The notes under the pieces were generated by a model. It did no database searches and was not told the DNA's origin. It worked only from the letters and a program-made list of their open reading frames with translations. The position numbers and the translations under genes are program-made. From Actinomadura sp. NBRC 104412 (GTDB lineage: Bacteria; Actinomycetota; Actinomycetes; Streptosporangiales; Streptosporangiaceae), in contig NZ_BSTM01000002.1 in the NCBI RefSeq assembly GCF_030269515.1, forward strand, positions 310,001 to 374,000: a DNA stretch of 64,000 nucleotides. The letters run 5' to 3'. Positions 17,866 through 28,154 of this stretch are shown in pieces (the stretch's first letter is position 1; each line of letters opens with the position of its first letter).

Positions 17866-18657
17866 TCATTGCTCCTGGGCGCGCAGCAGGCGGCGGGTGA
17901 GGTCGTCAAGGCGGGCGGCGTCGCCGGGGGCGAACGACGGGTTGTCCAGGCTTATCCGGTCGGTCAGGAGGAAGGCGCTGAGCGGTTCGGCGGGTGGGGC
18001 GTCGATGCGGGCGGTGATCGGTTTGATGCCGTCCTCGACGGGGGTGCCGTGCCTCTTGAGCGCCGCGACGTGGGCCGCGGTGGCCGCGTCGTACTCGCCG
18101 GCGAAGCTGGTCGAGACGGGACCGGGGTTGATCAGTACGTAGCGGGTGGGGCCGGCGGCGTGCTGGGCGGCGAAGGCGACGCCCAGCAGGTTGTTGGCAC
18201 GGCCTGCCTGCATCTGGGCGGCGACGCCGTCGTAGCCGCGTTCGAGCATGAGGTCGTTCCAGTGGATGCGGCCGACGGGGGCGCCGGGCACGGGCCCGGA
18301 CACGTTGACGATGACCCGCGGGCGATCCAGGCCGTGGCTGAGCAGGAACCGGCTGAGGTATTCCAGCGCGAAGGTGCCTTCCAAGCCTTCGGCTGTGACG
18401 AACCGGGTGGAGCGGAAATACCGGGCGCACAGCACCAGCGCGTGCACGGCGGGGTAGCGGTCGTTGATCTCCTCGATGACGCGCCGGTTCTCGGCGACCA
18501 GGCTCAGGTCGGCCCGGATGAAGTGGGCTTCGGGAAGGGTGGCGGCCTTGGCGGGGTCACGGCCGACGATGACGACGGTGGCGCCGCGGTCGAGGTAGCC
18601 GCGGGCCAGGGCGCGGCCCATCCCGTCGGTGCCTCCGGTGATCACGATCGTGGTCAT
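17866..18657 (-). CDS. Short-chain dehydrogenase/reductase
   Basis: A 263-residue SDR. The N-terminal nucleotide site reads TTIVITGGTDGMGRALARGY (TGGxxGxG). The NAG-like motif is changed (LVLCARYF), and the usual YxxxK is not obvious; the nearest block is MLERGYDGVAAQMQAGRANN, where Y is followed by Q rather than K at +4 to +7. It could therefore be a divergent or non-catalytic SDR. The ATG overlaps the stop of the upstream MFS gene, so the two are co-translated and share control by the divergent TetR. Confidence 0.8.
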   Translation of the reverse strand: MTTIVITGGTDGMGRALARGYLDRGATVVIVGRDPAKAATLPEAHFIRADLSLVAENRRVIEEINDRYPAVHALVLCARYFRSTRFVTAEGLEGTFALEYLSRFLLSHGLDRPRVIVNVSGPVPGAPVGRIHWNDLMLERGYDGVAAQMQAGRANNLLGVAFAAQHAAGPTRYVLINPGPVSTSFAGEYDAATAAHVAALKRHGTPVEDGIKPITARIDAPPAEPLSAFLLTDRISLDNPSFAPGDAARLDDLTRRLLRAQEQ

Positions 18658-20090
18658 GACGATGCCTTTCCGGACAGGGCGGGTTCTTCGCGGGCGGCCG
18701 GGGCTACGGGGCGGCCGGGCAGCAGCGGGATGGCGGCCAGCACGATGGTCAGCATCGCGACGACAAGCCAGAACACGCCGTGGAAGCCGGAGGTCGGGTC
18801 GCCGGAGGTCTGCAGGATGAGGGTGACCAGGGCGATGCCGAGGGCCGCGCCGAGCTGGTTGAGGACGTAGAGCACCGAGCTGCCCTGCGCCACCATGGGG
18901 GCGGGCAGTGTGCGGTACAGCGAGCCCATGGTGGGCGCGCTGAAGCAGCCCATTCCCAGACCGATGGTCAGGGCCGCAAGGACCGGCACCGCCTCGGGGG
19001 TGTCGGCTCCGACGAAGGTGAAGGCCAACGCGCTCAGCAAGGCCGACATCGCGCCGCCGCAGGCCAGGCCGCGTGTGCCGACTCGGTCCGACAGCCGTCC
19101 GGCCAGCGGCATGGCGATGGCGCCGCCGAGGCCGGCGGGGGCCATCAGGAGCCCGGCGGCGAGCACGCCGTGTCCGTGGGCTTGCTGGTAGTACAGCGGG
19201 AGCACGAACAGGGTGGCGAAGTTGGCCAGACCGCCCAGGCCCATGATGGTGACGCTGGCGGTGAAGCCGCGGCTGGCGAACAGCCGCAGATCGATCAGGG
19301 GCGGGACGCGCCGGGGGCGGCGGGCATGGACGCAATAGGCGATCAGCAGCACGACGCCCGCGGCCAGCGGGGACAACGCCTGCCAGGCGGTGAACGCGGC
19401 GTGCTCGGCCGCCTGCGACAGGGCCAGGACCAGCGCGGCGGAACCGGGGCCGAGCAGGGCCAGGCCGAGGACGTCGAGGCGCTGCCGGTGCGTTCGCGGG
19501 TCGGCCGGGGGATCGCCCGGGATCATGCGCAGCGCGAGCACATACGCGAGGGCACCCAGGGGCACGCTGAGCAGGAACATCCAGCGCCATGACATGGCGT
19601 TCAAGACGGCGCCGCCGGCCATCGGGCCGAGGACGGGGCCAAGGGACAGTACGACACCCATCAGGCCCATGACGCGTCCGGCGCGTCGGGGACCGGCCGC
19701 GCGGGCCAGCAGGATCAGCACGAGCGGGTCGAGGATCCCGGCGCCGACGCCCTGGAGGCTGCGGAAGGCGATGAGGCTTCCGACGTTCCAGGCCAACCCT
19801 GCGGCGAGCGCGCCCCCTGTGAACACCGTCAGGCCGATCAGCCACAGCCGTTTGCCGCCGTACCGGTCAACGGCCCAGGTGGTGAACGGGATGGTGGTGG
19901 TGACGGCGAGGAGGAACCCGGTGGAGGCCCACCCGACGGTGCTCAGGGAAGTGTGGAAGGCGGCGGCCAGCGTGTCGGTGGCGACCGCGGCCATCGAGCT
20001 GTTGAGGATGCCCAGCAACCCGCCGAGCAGCACCACGCCGATCGTCGCCAGCAGCCGGGGGTCAAGGCGGTCATCTGGAGTTGAACCCAT
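18654..20090 (-). CDS. MFS exporter, DHA2 type, TetR-controlled
   Basis: A 478-residue drug-exporter-type MFS protein with about 14 membrane segments. Motifs seen are ILNSSMAAVATDTLAAAF, DRYGGKRLWLIGLT and GRVMGLMGVVLSLGPVLGPM. Its ATG (20088-20090) lies in the centre of the perfect palindrome at 20081-20098. With ATAATT seven bases upstream of ATG, transcription probably begins at or next to the start codon. It is the first gene of a two-gene operon with the SDR, and a TetR gene is divergent. Confidence 0.88.
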   Translation of the reverse strand: MGSTPDDRLDPRLLATIGVVLLGGLLGILNSSMAAVATDTLAAAFHTSLSTVGWASTGFLLAVTTTIPFTTWAVDRYGGKRLWLIGLTVFTGGALAAGLAWNVGSLIAFRSLQGVGAGILDPLVLILLARAAGPRRAGRVMGLMGVVLSLGPVLGPMAGGAVLNAMSWRWMFLLSVPLGALAYVLALRMIPGDPPADPRTHRQRLDVLGLALLGPGSAALVLALSQAAEHAAFTAWQALSPLAAGVVLLIAYCVHARRPRRVPPLIDLRLFASRGFTASVTIMGLGGLANFATLFVLPLYYQQAHGHGVLAAGLLMAPAGLGGAIAMPLAGRLSDRVGTRGLACGGAMSALLSALAFTFVGADTPEAVPVLAALTIGLGMGCFSAPTMGSLYRTLPAPMVAQGSSVLYVLNQLGAALGIALVTLILQTSGDPTSGFHGVFWLVVAMLTIVLAAIPLLPGRPVAPAAREEPALSGKASS

Positions 20091-20098
20091 GGGTTCAA
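20081..20098. promoter_or_regulatory. 18-bp perfect palindrome covering the MFS start codon (TetR operator candidate)
   Basis: TTGAACCCATGGGTTCAA is a perfect inverted repeat. The MFS ATG sits in its middle and the putative -10 (ATAATT, minus strand) abuts it. The divergent TetR gene begins 72 bases away. A bound TetR dimer here would block the MFS transcription start. Confidence 0.7.
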
Positions 20099-20133
20099 AT
20101 TATTGGCCTTCTAAGACCGTCCGCAAGACGCCG

Positions 20134-20162
20134 GTTCACCGAACTGGACCCGCCAGTACAAT
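20134..20162 (+). promoter_or_regulatory. Promoter of the TetR gene (leaderless)
   Basis: GTTCAC at 20134-20139 and TACAAT at 20157-20162 are separated by 17 bases, and the GTG start lies seven bases after the -10. Confidence 0.5.
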
Positions 20163-20169
20163 CGAGTCC

Positions 20170-20793
20170 GTGACCATCACGCGCGGGCAGGCCGATCGGC
20201 GGAGGGCGATCCTGGAGGGCGCGTTCACCGTGTTCGCTCGCCGCGGCTACGCCCAGGCGTGTGTCAAGGAGGTCGCCGCCGAGGCCGGGGTGGCCAAGCC
20301 CACCGTCTACAACCACCTCAACGACAAGGCGACGCTGTTTCGGCAGGCCGTGCAGGCCGCGGCCCAAACCGTGCTGGACGAGCGGCTCGCCGCGCTCGAA
20401 CCGCTCAAAGAACCCGGCGACCTGCACGCCACCCTGGACGACGTCGGCCACCGACTGCTGGAACTGCACGCCGACGACCGCTCATGCGCGCTGCGGCGGC
20501 TGCTCTACGCGGAGATCACCCAGTTCCCCGACCTCATCGACATCGTCCTTGAGTACGGCCCGCACCGTCTCACCCAGGCTCTCGCCGACCGGCTGGCGCG
20601 CCTCACCCTTGCCGGCCGCCTGAGCGCCAACGACCCCGACCGGGCGGCCGAACAGTTCATCGCCCTGCTCACCGGGCCCCTGGAGGCACGCTCCCGGATG
20701 GGCACCCGCCAGATCGACGACGCCGAGTTGCGCGAGATCGCCCGCAGCGCCGTCCGCACCTTCCTGGCGACCTTCGGCACCGCCGACGGCTAG
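20170..20793 (+). CDS. TetR-family regulator of the MFS-SDR operon
   Basis: A 207-residue TetR protein. The HTH spans about residues 8-55 (ILEGAFTVFARRGYAQACVK, then AGVAKPTVYNHLNDKATLF); the C-terminal part resembles the AefR-like TetR_C group. I chose GTG 20170 because TACAAT lies exactly seven bases upstream and the upstream in-frame extension runs through the divergent MFS gene. It very likely represses the divergent MFS-SDR operon through the palindrome at 20081-20098; the inducing compound is unknown. Confidence 0.88.
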   Translation: MTITRGQADRRRAILEGAFTVFARRGYAQACVKEVAAEAGVAKPTVYNHLNDKATLFRQAVQAAAQTVLDERLAALEPLKEPGDLHATLDDVGHRLLELHADDRSCALRRLLYAEITQFPDLIDIVLEYGPHRLTQALADRLARLTLAGRLSANDPDRAAEQFIALLTGPLEARSRMGTRQIDDAELREIARSAVRTFLATFGTADG

Positions 20794-21401
20794 ACACCGC
20801 CGATCAGACCCTTCGCCACGCAGATCGGGCATAGCCACTCACCTGACGACGTCCTCAACGCCGACCGGCTGACCCGGAACCCGAGCCGGGGGACGATCGC
20901 GGCACCAGCAAGCCCGGACCCGGCCAAAGCCGAACACACGGCCGAGCGGTCAGGCCCACAGCAGACCCGCCCACCCGGCCGGCGGTCCGGGCGGACCGAA
21001 GCCACATGATCAACCACGCTCTCCGTCTTCTGGCCATCCCCCCGACCGCACGCGAAGCCTTCCTCGAACGCGTCCTCACACCCGTCGCCAGCCCGCCCTG
21101 AGCTGGCGACGACGACCCCGGACTCGCGGAAGCGCCGATCCAGCGGACGGAAACCCGCCAAGTACCCCTGTGGCCGGCAGCCCTGCTCTCACAGCGCCCT
21201 GGGAGTGGAGCGGGATGTCGTACCGGACCACCGGGTGAGGGCGAGCGGAAGGTGACGGCCGGGCCGGGTCCGCAGGCTCGACCGGGCATCGCGCCGCAGC
21301 CAGCGTATAACCACGATTATGCGCTAGCCCTCATTCCCTTCCCAAGAAATCTGATCACCGGATTACATTCCTTGAAACAAGAATCATGAGAGCATGAGGT
21401 C
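20794..21401. other. 608-bp stretch without a recognisable gene
   Basis: No reading frame here has protein-family features. The last 100 bases (21300-21400) are clearly less GC-rich and probably hold the promoter of the coiled-coil gene, including an imperfect inverted repeat ATTCCTTG-AAA-CAAGAAT at 21367-21384. The remainder may be decayed sequence. Confidence 0.5.
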
Positions 21402-22556
21402 ATGATCGACGCGGTGGAAGGCGCACAGGAGTCCAGCGGAGGGCGGCGGGTGCCGCCCGGGGCGGATCCGGCGGCACCGTGGGGACGGTGTAAGTACTGC
21501 GACACGCCGCTACCACGGCCGCCCAAGACGCGTGGCCGGCGGCCGGAGTACTGCCCGCCCGAGCTGGACGACCAGCAGCGGGTGATCAAGGACTGCCAAG
21601 CCGAGGCGCATGCCGCCAACCGCAGCCCGGCCGCCGCCGCGGTGGCCGAGCCGCTGGCCGCGCTGCGCTCGGTGCTGACCGGGATGGCCGCCGCCGCCCG
21701 CGACCGCGCCGCCCGCGAGAGCGAGGCGGCCGACCGCCTTCAGGAGATCATCGACACGGTCGTCGAGCGCAACGGCGTGCTGGAACGGCAGGCCGCCGAG
21801 GCGACGGCGCGGGCACGGGAGGCCGAGGCGGCGCGGCGCACCGCCGAGCAGGGCGAGGACGCCGCCCGTGCCGCCGCCGACGCCGCCGACCGGGCACGTG
21901 CCCAGGCCGAAGAACGAGCCCTGGCCGCCGAGGAGATCGCCCGCGCCGCCCAGGCCGCCGCCGACGCCGCACGCCAGACCGCCCGCGCCGAGGCCGAGGC
22001 CCGCCAGGCCGCCGAGTCCGCCGCGCAGACCGCCACCGCTGCAGCGCAGCACACCCAGGAACAACTGGACCGGACCGACCAACGGCTGCGCGCCTGCGAA
22101 CAGGACCTCCAACGCACCCGGCAGGACCTGGCCCAAGCCCGGGACGCGCACGCGGCCACCCGCTCCCAACTCGACCAGCAGACCGGCGAGGCCGCCGCCC
22201 TACGCGCGCGCCTGGACGACCTGGCGGCACAACTGACCGGCGCCCGGGACGAGATGACCACCCTGCGCGCGGCACTGACCGAAGCCGAGCACACCGCCCG
22301 TGCCGCCACCGAACGTGCCGAGCAGGCCGAAGCACAGGCCAAGCGTGACCGCGACGCCGCCGCCGCAATCCGCCGGGAACGCGACGCCGCCCGCGAAGCC
22401 CACCTCACCGAGACCGCCACGCTGAACGCCCGGCTCTCCGCACTCACCGCCGAACGCGACGCCGCCCGCGAGTCCGCCGCGGCCCACCTGGAACGCGCCG
22501 TCCGAGCCGAAACCCTCGCCACCGCGACCAACAGTGATCAGCCCACGCAAACCTGA
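21402..22556 (+). CDS. Alanine-rich coiled-coil protein with a Cys-rich N-terminus, unknown function
   Basis: A 384-residue protein I do not recognise. Residues about 26-60 contain CKYCDTPLPRP, then RRPEYC and KDCQAEAH, which resembles the C-x2-C zinc-knuckle segment common at the start of actinomycete plasmid and replication-associated proteins, although the usual last cysteine pair is altered. From residue 80 to the end is an almost uninterrupted Ala/Glu/Arg heptad coiled coil, broken only by short shifts. KfrA-like plasmid-maintenance or cytoskeletal functions are possible but unproven. It sits alone between two gene-poor stretches; GAGGTC precedes the ATG. Confidence 0.65.
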   Translation: MIDAVEGAQESSGGRRVPPGADPAAPWGRCKYCDTPLPRPPKTRGRRPEYCPPELDDQQRVIKDCQAEAHAANRSPAAAAVAEPLAALRSVLTGMAAAARDRAARESEAADRLQEIIDTVVERNGVLERQAAEATARAREAEAARRTAEQGEDAARAAADAADRARAQAEERALAAEEIARAAQAAADAARQTARAEAEARQAAESAAQTATAAAQHTQEQLDRTDQRLRACEQDLQRTRQDLAQARDAHAATRSQLDQQTGEAAALRARLDDLAAQLTGARDEMTTLRAALTEAEHTARAATERAEQAEAQAKRDRDAAAAIRRERDAAREAHLTETATLNARLSALTAERDAARESAAAHLERAVRAETLATATNSDQPTQT

Positions 22557-23067
22557 AGCCGCCGTGCGCCGCCACGCCCGATCGTGATGGACGGTCGCGG
22601 CGGCCCATCAGGCACGGCCCGGCCCCGGCTCCGGTTCGGGGAAGGCGGTCGACGTGCGGCAGGGGGAGTGCGCCAGCCCGGCCGATGGCTGTGCGCGGGC
22701 CGAGCAGGCTCAGCAGGCTCCCCAGGACGCCCTAAAGGGCGATCACAAGCGCGGTGGCGGCCTTGGTGGTCACCGTCCAGGCGGTCAGCGTGCGGCGTCG
22801 GCACGACGCTCCGGCTATGGAAGGTGCGCTGAGCGACTCCAACCACCGCACGTGAAGATGGCCACGCCTGCCTCCTGGTCCCGGTCCATCGGCCGACCGG
22901 GTCACCCGCTGGCCAGGATTTCGCCGTCGAGGCCGAACGCCACTCCGTAGGCCGTTTTGAAAGTCTCGTCTTCCTCGAGTGTGGCGGTCGCACGTCCGGT
23001 GGCCACGTCCCAGAGCCTGATGTCGTCACCCCAGTCGCTGGCGCCGGTGGGCGCCGTGCCGGGGGGA
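22557..23067. other. 511-bp stretch with no intact gene; holds a WD40 remnant
   Basis: No intact coding region is convincing here. The right part contains the broken WD40 segment listed separately. The left part (22557-22900) shows only GC-rich sequence without family features. Confidence 0.5.
22902..23050 (-). pseudogene. WD40-repeat remnant
   Basis: On the minus strand one reading frame gives WGDDIRLWDVATGRATATL followed by FKTAYGVAFGLDGEILASG, which is a textbook WD40 repeat plus the start of the next blade. It then meets a TGA exactly where SxDxTVRLWD should continue, and upstream it runs into the MFS gene end. Only about one and a half blades survive, with no start region, so this is a fragment of a once longer WD40 protein. 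Confidence 0.65.
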
Positions 23068-24444
23068 TCAGGGGTGGCGGGGCGTGGCGAGCGCGAACCA
23101 CGTCCCGGCCGCCGTGCACACAAGCGCTGCCAGCAGCAGTGCGGTCGCCGGGCCGGTCACCGCGCCCAGGCTGACGACGGCGCCCATGGAGGCGACTCCG
23201 AGGGTGGCGCCGGCCTGGCGGACGGCGTTGAGCAGACCTGCGCCCGCGCCCGCGGCCCCGGCCGGTGCGGCGCTGATGAGCGCCGAGACCAGGGCGGGCA
23301 GCACGAACGACACGCCCAGACCGCAGGCGAGCAGCCCGCAGGCCAGCCAGGCGTATCCGGCGCGCGCCCAGATCATCGCGCCGAGCGCGGCTCCGCCGGC
23401 GGCCAGCAGTGCCATCCCGGTCAGGATGGGGGGCCTTGAGCCGAACCGGGCGGTGAGGCGACCGACCAGCGGCGGGTTGAGGACGAACGGCAGGGTCAGC
23501 GGCAGGAACGCCAGTCCGGTGGCGGCGGCGCCCAGGTGGCGGTCGGTCCGCAGCAGCAGCGGCAGCACGAACAGGCTGCCGTTGAGGGCGAAGTTCACCG
23601 CGGCGCCGGCCGCGAGCGCGGCCCGTACACCACGGGTGCGCAGCAGCGCGGGCTCCAGGACGGGAGCCGCGCTTCGCCGCTCCAAGGCCACGAACACCGA
23701 GGCCATCAGCGCCATGATCGCGGCGGAGGCGGCGGTGTGCGTCCAGGCCCGTGTGCCGGCCGCGACCAGGGTGTCGGTCAGCAGGGCCAGCGTCGCGCAG
23801 GCGGCCAGTTGCGCGGCCCAGTCGATCCGGCGATCACCGCGCGGGCATGTCACCGCCGCCCCCGCGGTCAACGCCAGGACCAGCACCGCGATCGGCACGT
23901 TGATCAGGAAGACGGCGCGCCACCCGGCCGCGTCGACCAGCGCGCCACCGGCGAGAGGGCCGACCGCGACCGCCGCGCCGCCGATGGCGGCCCAGGCCGC
24001 CACGGCACGGCTGCGCTCGGCCGGCCTCGGGTAGAGCCGCGCGATCATCGCCATCGACGCCGGGACGCAGGCCGCCCCGGCCGCGCCGAGCATCGCCCTC
24101 AGCGCGATGAGCAGTCCCAGCGTCGGGGCCAGCGCCGACAACGACCCGGCTCCGAAGACCAGCACGCCGACGCGGAAGACGCGGTGCGCGCCGTACCGGT
24201 CGGCGACCGCCCCGGCCGACAGCAGCAGCGCGCCGAACACCACCGTGTAGCCCGTGGTCGCCCACTGCAACCCGGCGGTGGAGGCGTGCAGCGAGAGCGC
24301 CAGGTCCGGCTCGGCCACCGAGAGCACGGTCATGTCCAGCAGCACCATGAAGTAGCCCAGCGCGATCCCCACCAGCGCCGGCGTCCGGCGGCCGGACGGC
24401 GCCAGGGCATGCTCCCGCGAGGGCGACGATTGTGCGAGTGTCAT
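23068..24444 (-). CDS. MFS exporter, DHA2 type, LysR-linked
   Basis: A 458-residue MFS protein with about 14 membrane segments. It begins MTLAQSSPSREHALAPSG and has LLDMTVLSVAEPDLALSL (motif D1-like), GAVADRYGAHRVF (motif A) and WAAIGGAAVAVGPLAGGALV (motif C). ATG 24444 was chosen because the long upstream in-frame extension lies antisense to the LysR gene. Probably exports a drug-like compound under control of the divergent LysR. GAAAGT lies seven bases upstream of the ATG. Confidence 0.87.
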   Translation of the reverse strand: MTLAQSSPSREHALAPSGRRTPALVGIALGYFMVLLDMTVLSVAEPDLALSLHASTAGLQWATTGYTVVFGALLLSAGAVADRYGAHRVFRVGVLVFGAGSLSALAPTLGLLIALRAMLGAAGAACVPASMAMIARLYPRPAERSRAVAAWAAIGGAAVAVGPLAGGALVDAAGWRAVFLINVPIAVLVLALTAGAAVTCPRGDRRIDWAAQLAACATLALLTDTLVAAGTRAWTHTAASAAIMALMASVFVALERRSAAPVLEPALLRTRGVRAALAAGAAVNFALNGSLFVLPLLLRTDRHLGAAATGLAFLPLTLPFVLNPPLVGRLTARFGSRPPILTGMALLAAGGAALGAMIWARAGYAWLACGLLACGLGVSFVLPALVSALISAAPAGAAGAGAGLLNAVRQAGATLGVASMGAVVSLGAVTGPATALLLAALVCTAAGTWFALATPRHP

Positions 24445-24500
24445 GCGCCCCACTTTCGGCGAGGCGGTTCCAGCCGCTCCACCGGCGGTTCCGCATGAAC

Positions 24501-24519
24501 CATTCGGAATGTCCGAATG
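24501..24519. promoter_or_regulatory. LysR-type box (T-N11-A) in the divergent promoter
   Basis: CATTCGGA-ATG-TCCGAATG is a perfect 8+3+8 inverted repeat and contains the LTTR T-N11-A pattern (ATTC..GAAT). It lies between the MFS start (24444) and the preferred LysR start (24542). Confidence 0.65.
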
Positions 24520-24541
24520 CCTCGGCCGGTTGGCACCGTAC

Positions 24542-25429
24542 GTGGAACTACACCAGTTGCGGATCTTCGAGGCGGTCGTCGGCCATCGGACGGTGACCGA
24601 CGCCGCCGTCGCGCTGGAGATGGCGCCTTCCAGCGTCTCGGCGCAGATCCGCGCCCTGGAGAGGTCACTGGGCGTGCCGCTGTTCGAGCGGACGGCCAAG
24701 GGCATGCGCCTGACCGACCAGGGCGAACGGCTGCGCGGCTGGTCGCGCCGCCTGCTGGACCAGGCCGAGCAGGCGCGCCGCGAGATCACCGGCCAGGCAC
24801 AGCGGTTGCGGCTGGGCGCGCTGGAGACCCTCGCCGCCGTCCACGTCCCGCAGGTCCTGGCCCGGCTCTCCGGACGCCGGCCCGGCATCGAGGTCCAGGT
24901 GCTGCCCACCACGCGGCGCGACGACCTGCTCGCCGACGTGGCCGCCGGACGGCTGGAGGCCGCGCTGCTGCTGGACACCGGCGACGCCCTGGGCGAGCTG
25001 GGCTTCCCGGCCCCGCCCGAGCCGCTGACCTTCGCCGACATCGACACCGTCCCGCTCGCACTGGTCGCCGCCCCCGGCCACCGGCTGTGTGAGCGCCCGC
25101 ACCTGTCTCCCGACGACCTGTCCGGTGAACGGCTGCTGGTCAACGGCCCCGGCTGCTCGTTCCATCTCGCGGCCGACAAGATCTTCGGCCCGGATGTGAC
25201 GAGGGTCCCGGCCGGCGGTGTCCAGGTGATGCGGGCCTGGGCCGAGCAGGGTTTGGGGATCGCGCTGCTACCGCAGTTCGCGGTCTCGTCCGCGCTGCGC
25301 ACCGCCGCCCTGGCCAAGCTCGACCTGGACGTGCCCGCGCTGAGTCTGCGGCTGGTCTGGCACGCCGACCGCGAAACCCTGCCAGGGCTCCGCGACCTCC
25401 TCTACGCCACCGCTGCGACGCCCGCGTGA
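24542..25429 (+). CDS. LysR-family transcriptional regulator
   Basis: A 295-residue LTTR. The winged HTH is at residues 1-60 (LHQLRIFEAVVGHRTVTDAA, APSSVSAQIRALERSLGVPL) and the effector-binding domain follows from about 90. I chose GTG 24542 (MELHQLRIFEAV) because it gives the family-typical start and length; the ATG at 24509 lies inside the LysR box and the ATG at 24443 overlaps the divergent start. It probably controls the divergent MFS gene. A loop-free palindrome, GGCTCCCGGGAGCC at 25431-25444, follows its stop and may act in termination. Confidence 0.87.
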   Translation: MELHQLRIFEAVVGHRTVTDAAVALEMAPSSVSAQIRALERSLGVPLFERTAKGMRLTDQGERLRGWSRRLLDQAEQARREITGQAQRLRLGALETLAAVHVPQVLARLSGRRPGIEVQVLPTTRRDDLLADVAAGRLEAALLLDTGDALGELGFPAPPEPLTFADIDTVPLALVAAPGHRLCERPHLSPDDLSGERLLVNGPGCSFHLAADKIFGPDVTRVPAGGVQVMRAWAEQGLGIALLPQFAVSSALRTAALAKLDLDVPALSLRLVWHADRETLPGLRDLLYATAATPA

Positions 25430-25749
25430 CGGCTCCCGGGAGCCACAGCGCCGACAGAAGGTGGCCGCCCTTTCACGTCTGGCGTTCCGGCCTGTCGAGG
25501 AGGGGGTTCGGATCGGTCAGGAATCGAGAAGCGGGGGTCGTGGAGGCGTGGCTAGCGTGACGGTCATGGCCGGCCGGACGGGGTGGCGGCATCGGTGACA
25601 ACTCCGGCTACCCTGACGGGCAGCCCACGGGCGGCCGGACGAACCCGGCCGTCACCAGGGACGTTGGGCCGGATGCCGTTCCGCGCCACGGGCGGGGCGG
25701 AGGCTGGTCTGAGGCCGGTTCTGCGTGAACAGCGTGACTGGATGGAGAG
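25430..25749. other. 320-bp non-coding stretch before the first UvrA-like gene
   Basis: It contains the palindrome GGCTCCCGGGAGCC (25431-25444) and, further on, GC-rich sequence that should hold the UvrA-like gene's promoter. I see no convincing gene or operator here. Confidence 0.4.
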
Positions 25750-28134
<2,385 letters not shown>

Positions 28135-28154
28135 CATCGCGGCGGGACGGGTTC

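Noticed and set aside
18658..19845. Fusion of the SDR with an N-terminal extension on the same frame
   Set aside because: The extension is an alternate frame of the MFS gene; the SDR starts at the ATG overlapping the MFS stop.
20790..21161. Minus-strand frame with a CPIC motif near its C-terminus
   Set aside because: No supporting family, start site or codon pattern; probably chance within a gene-poor patch.
24443..24541. ATG 24443 or 24509 as the LysR start
   Set aside because: The first overlaps the divergent MFS start codon and the second lies in the spacer of the LysR box; GTG 24542 gives the typical LTTR N-terminus.
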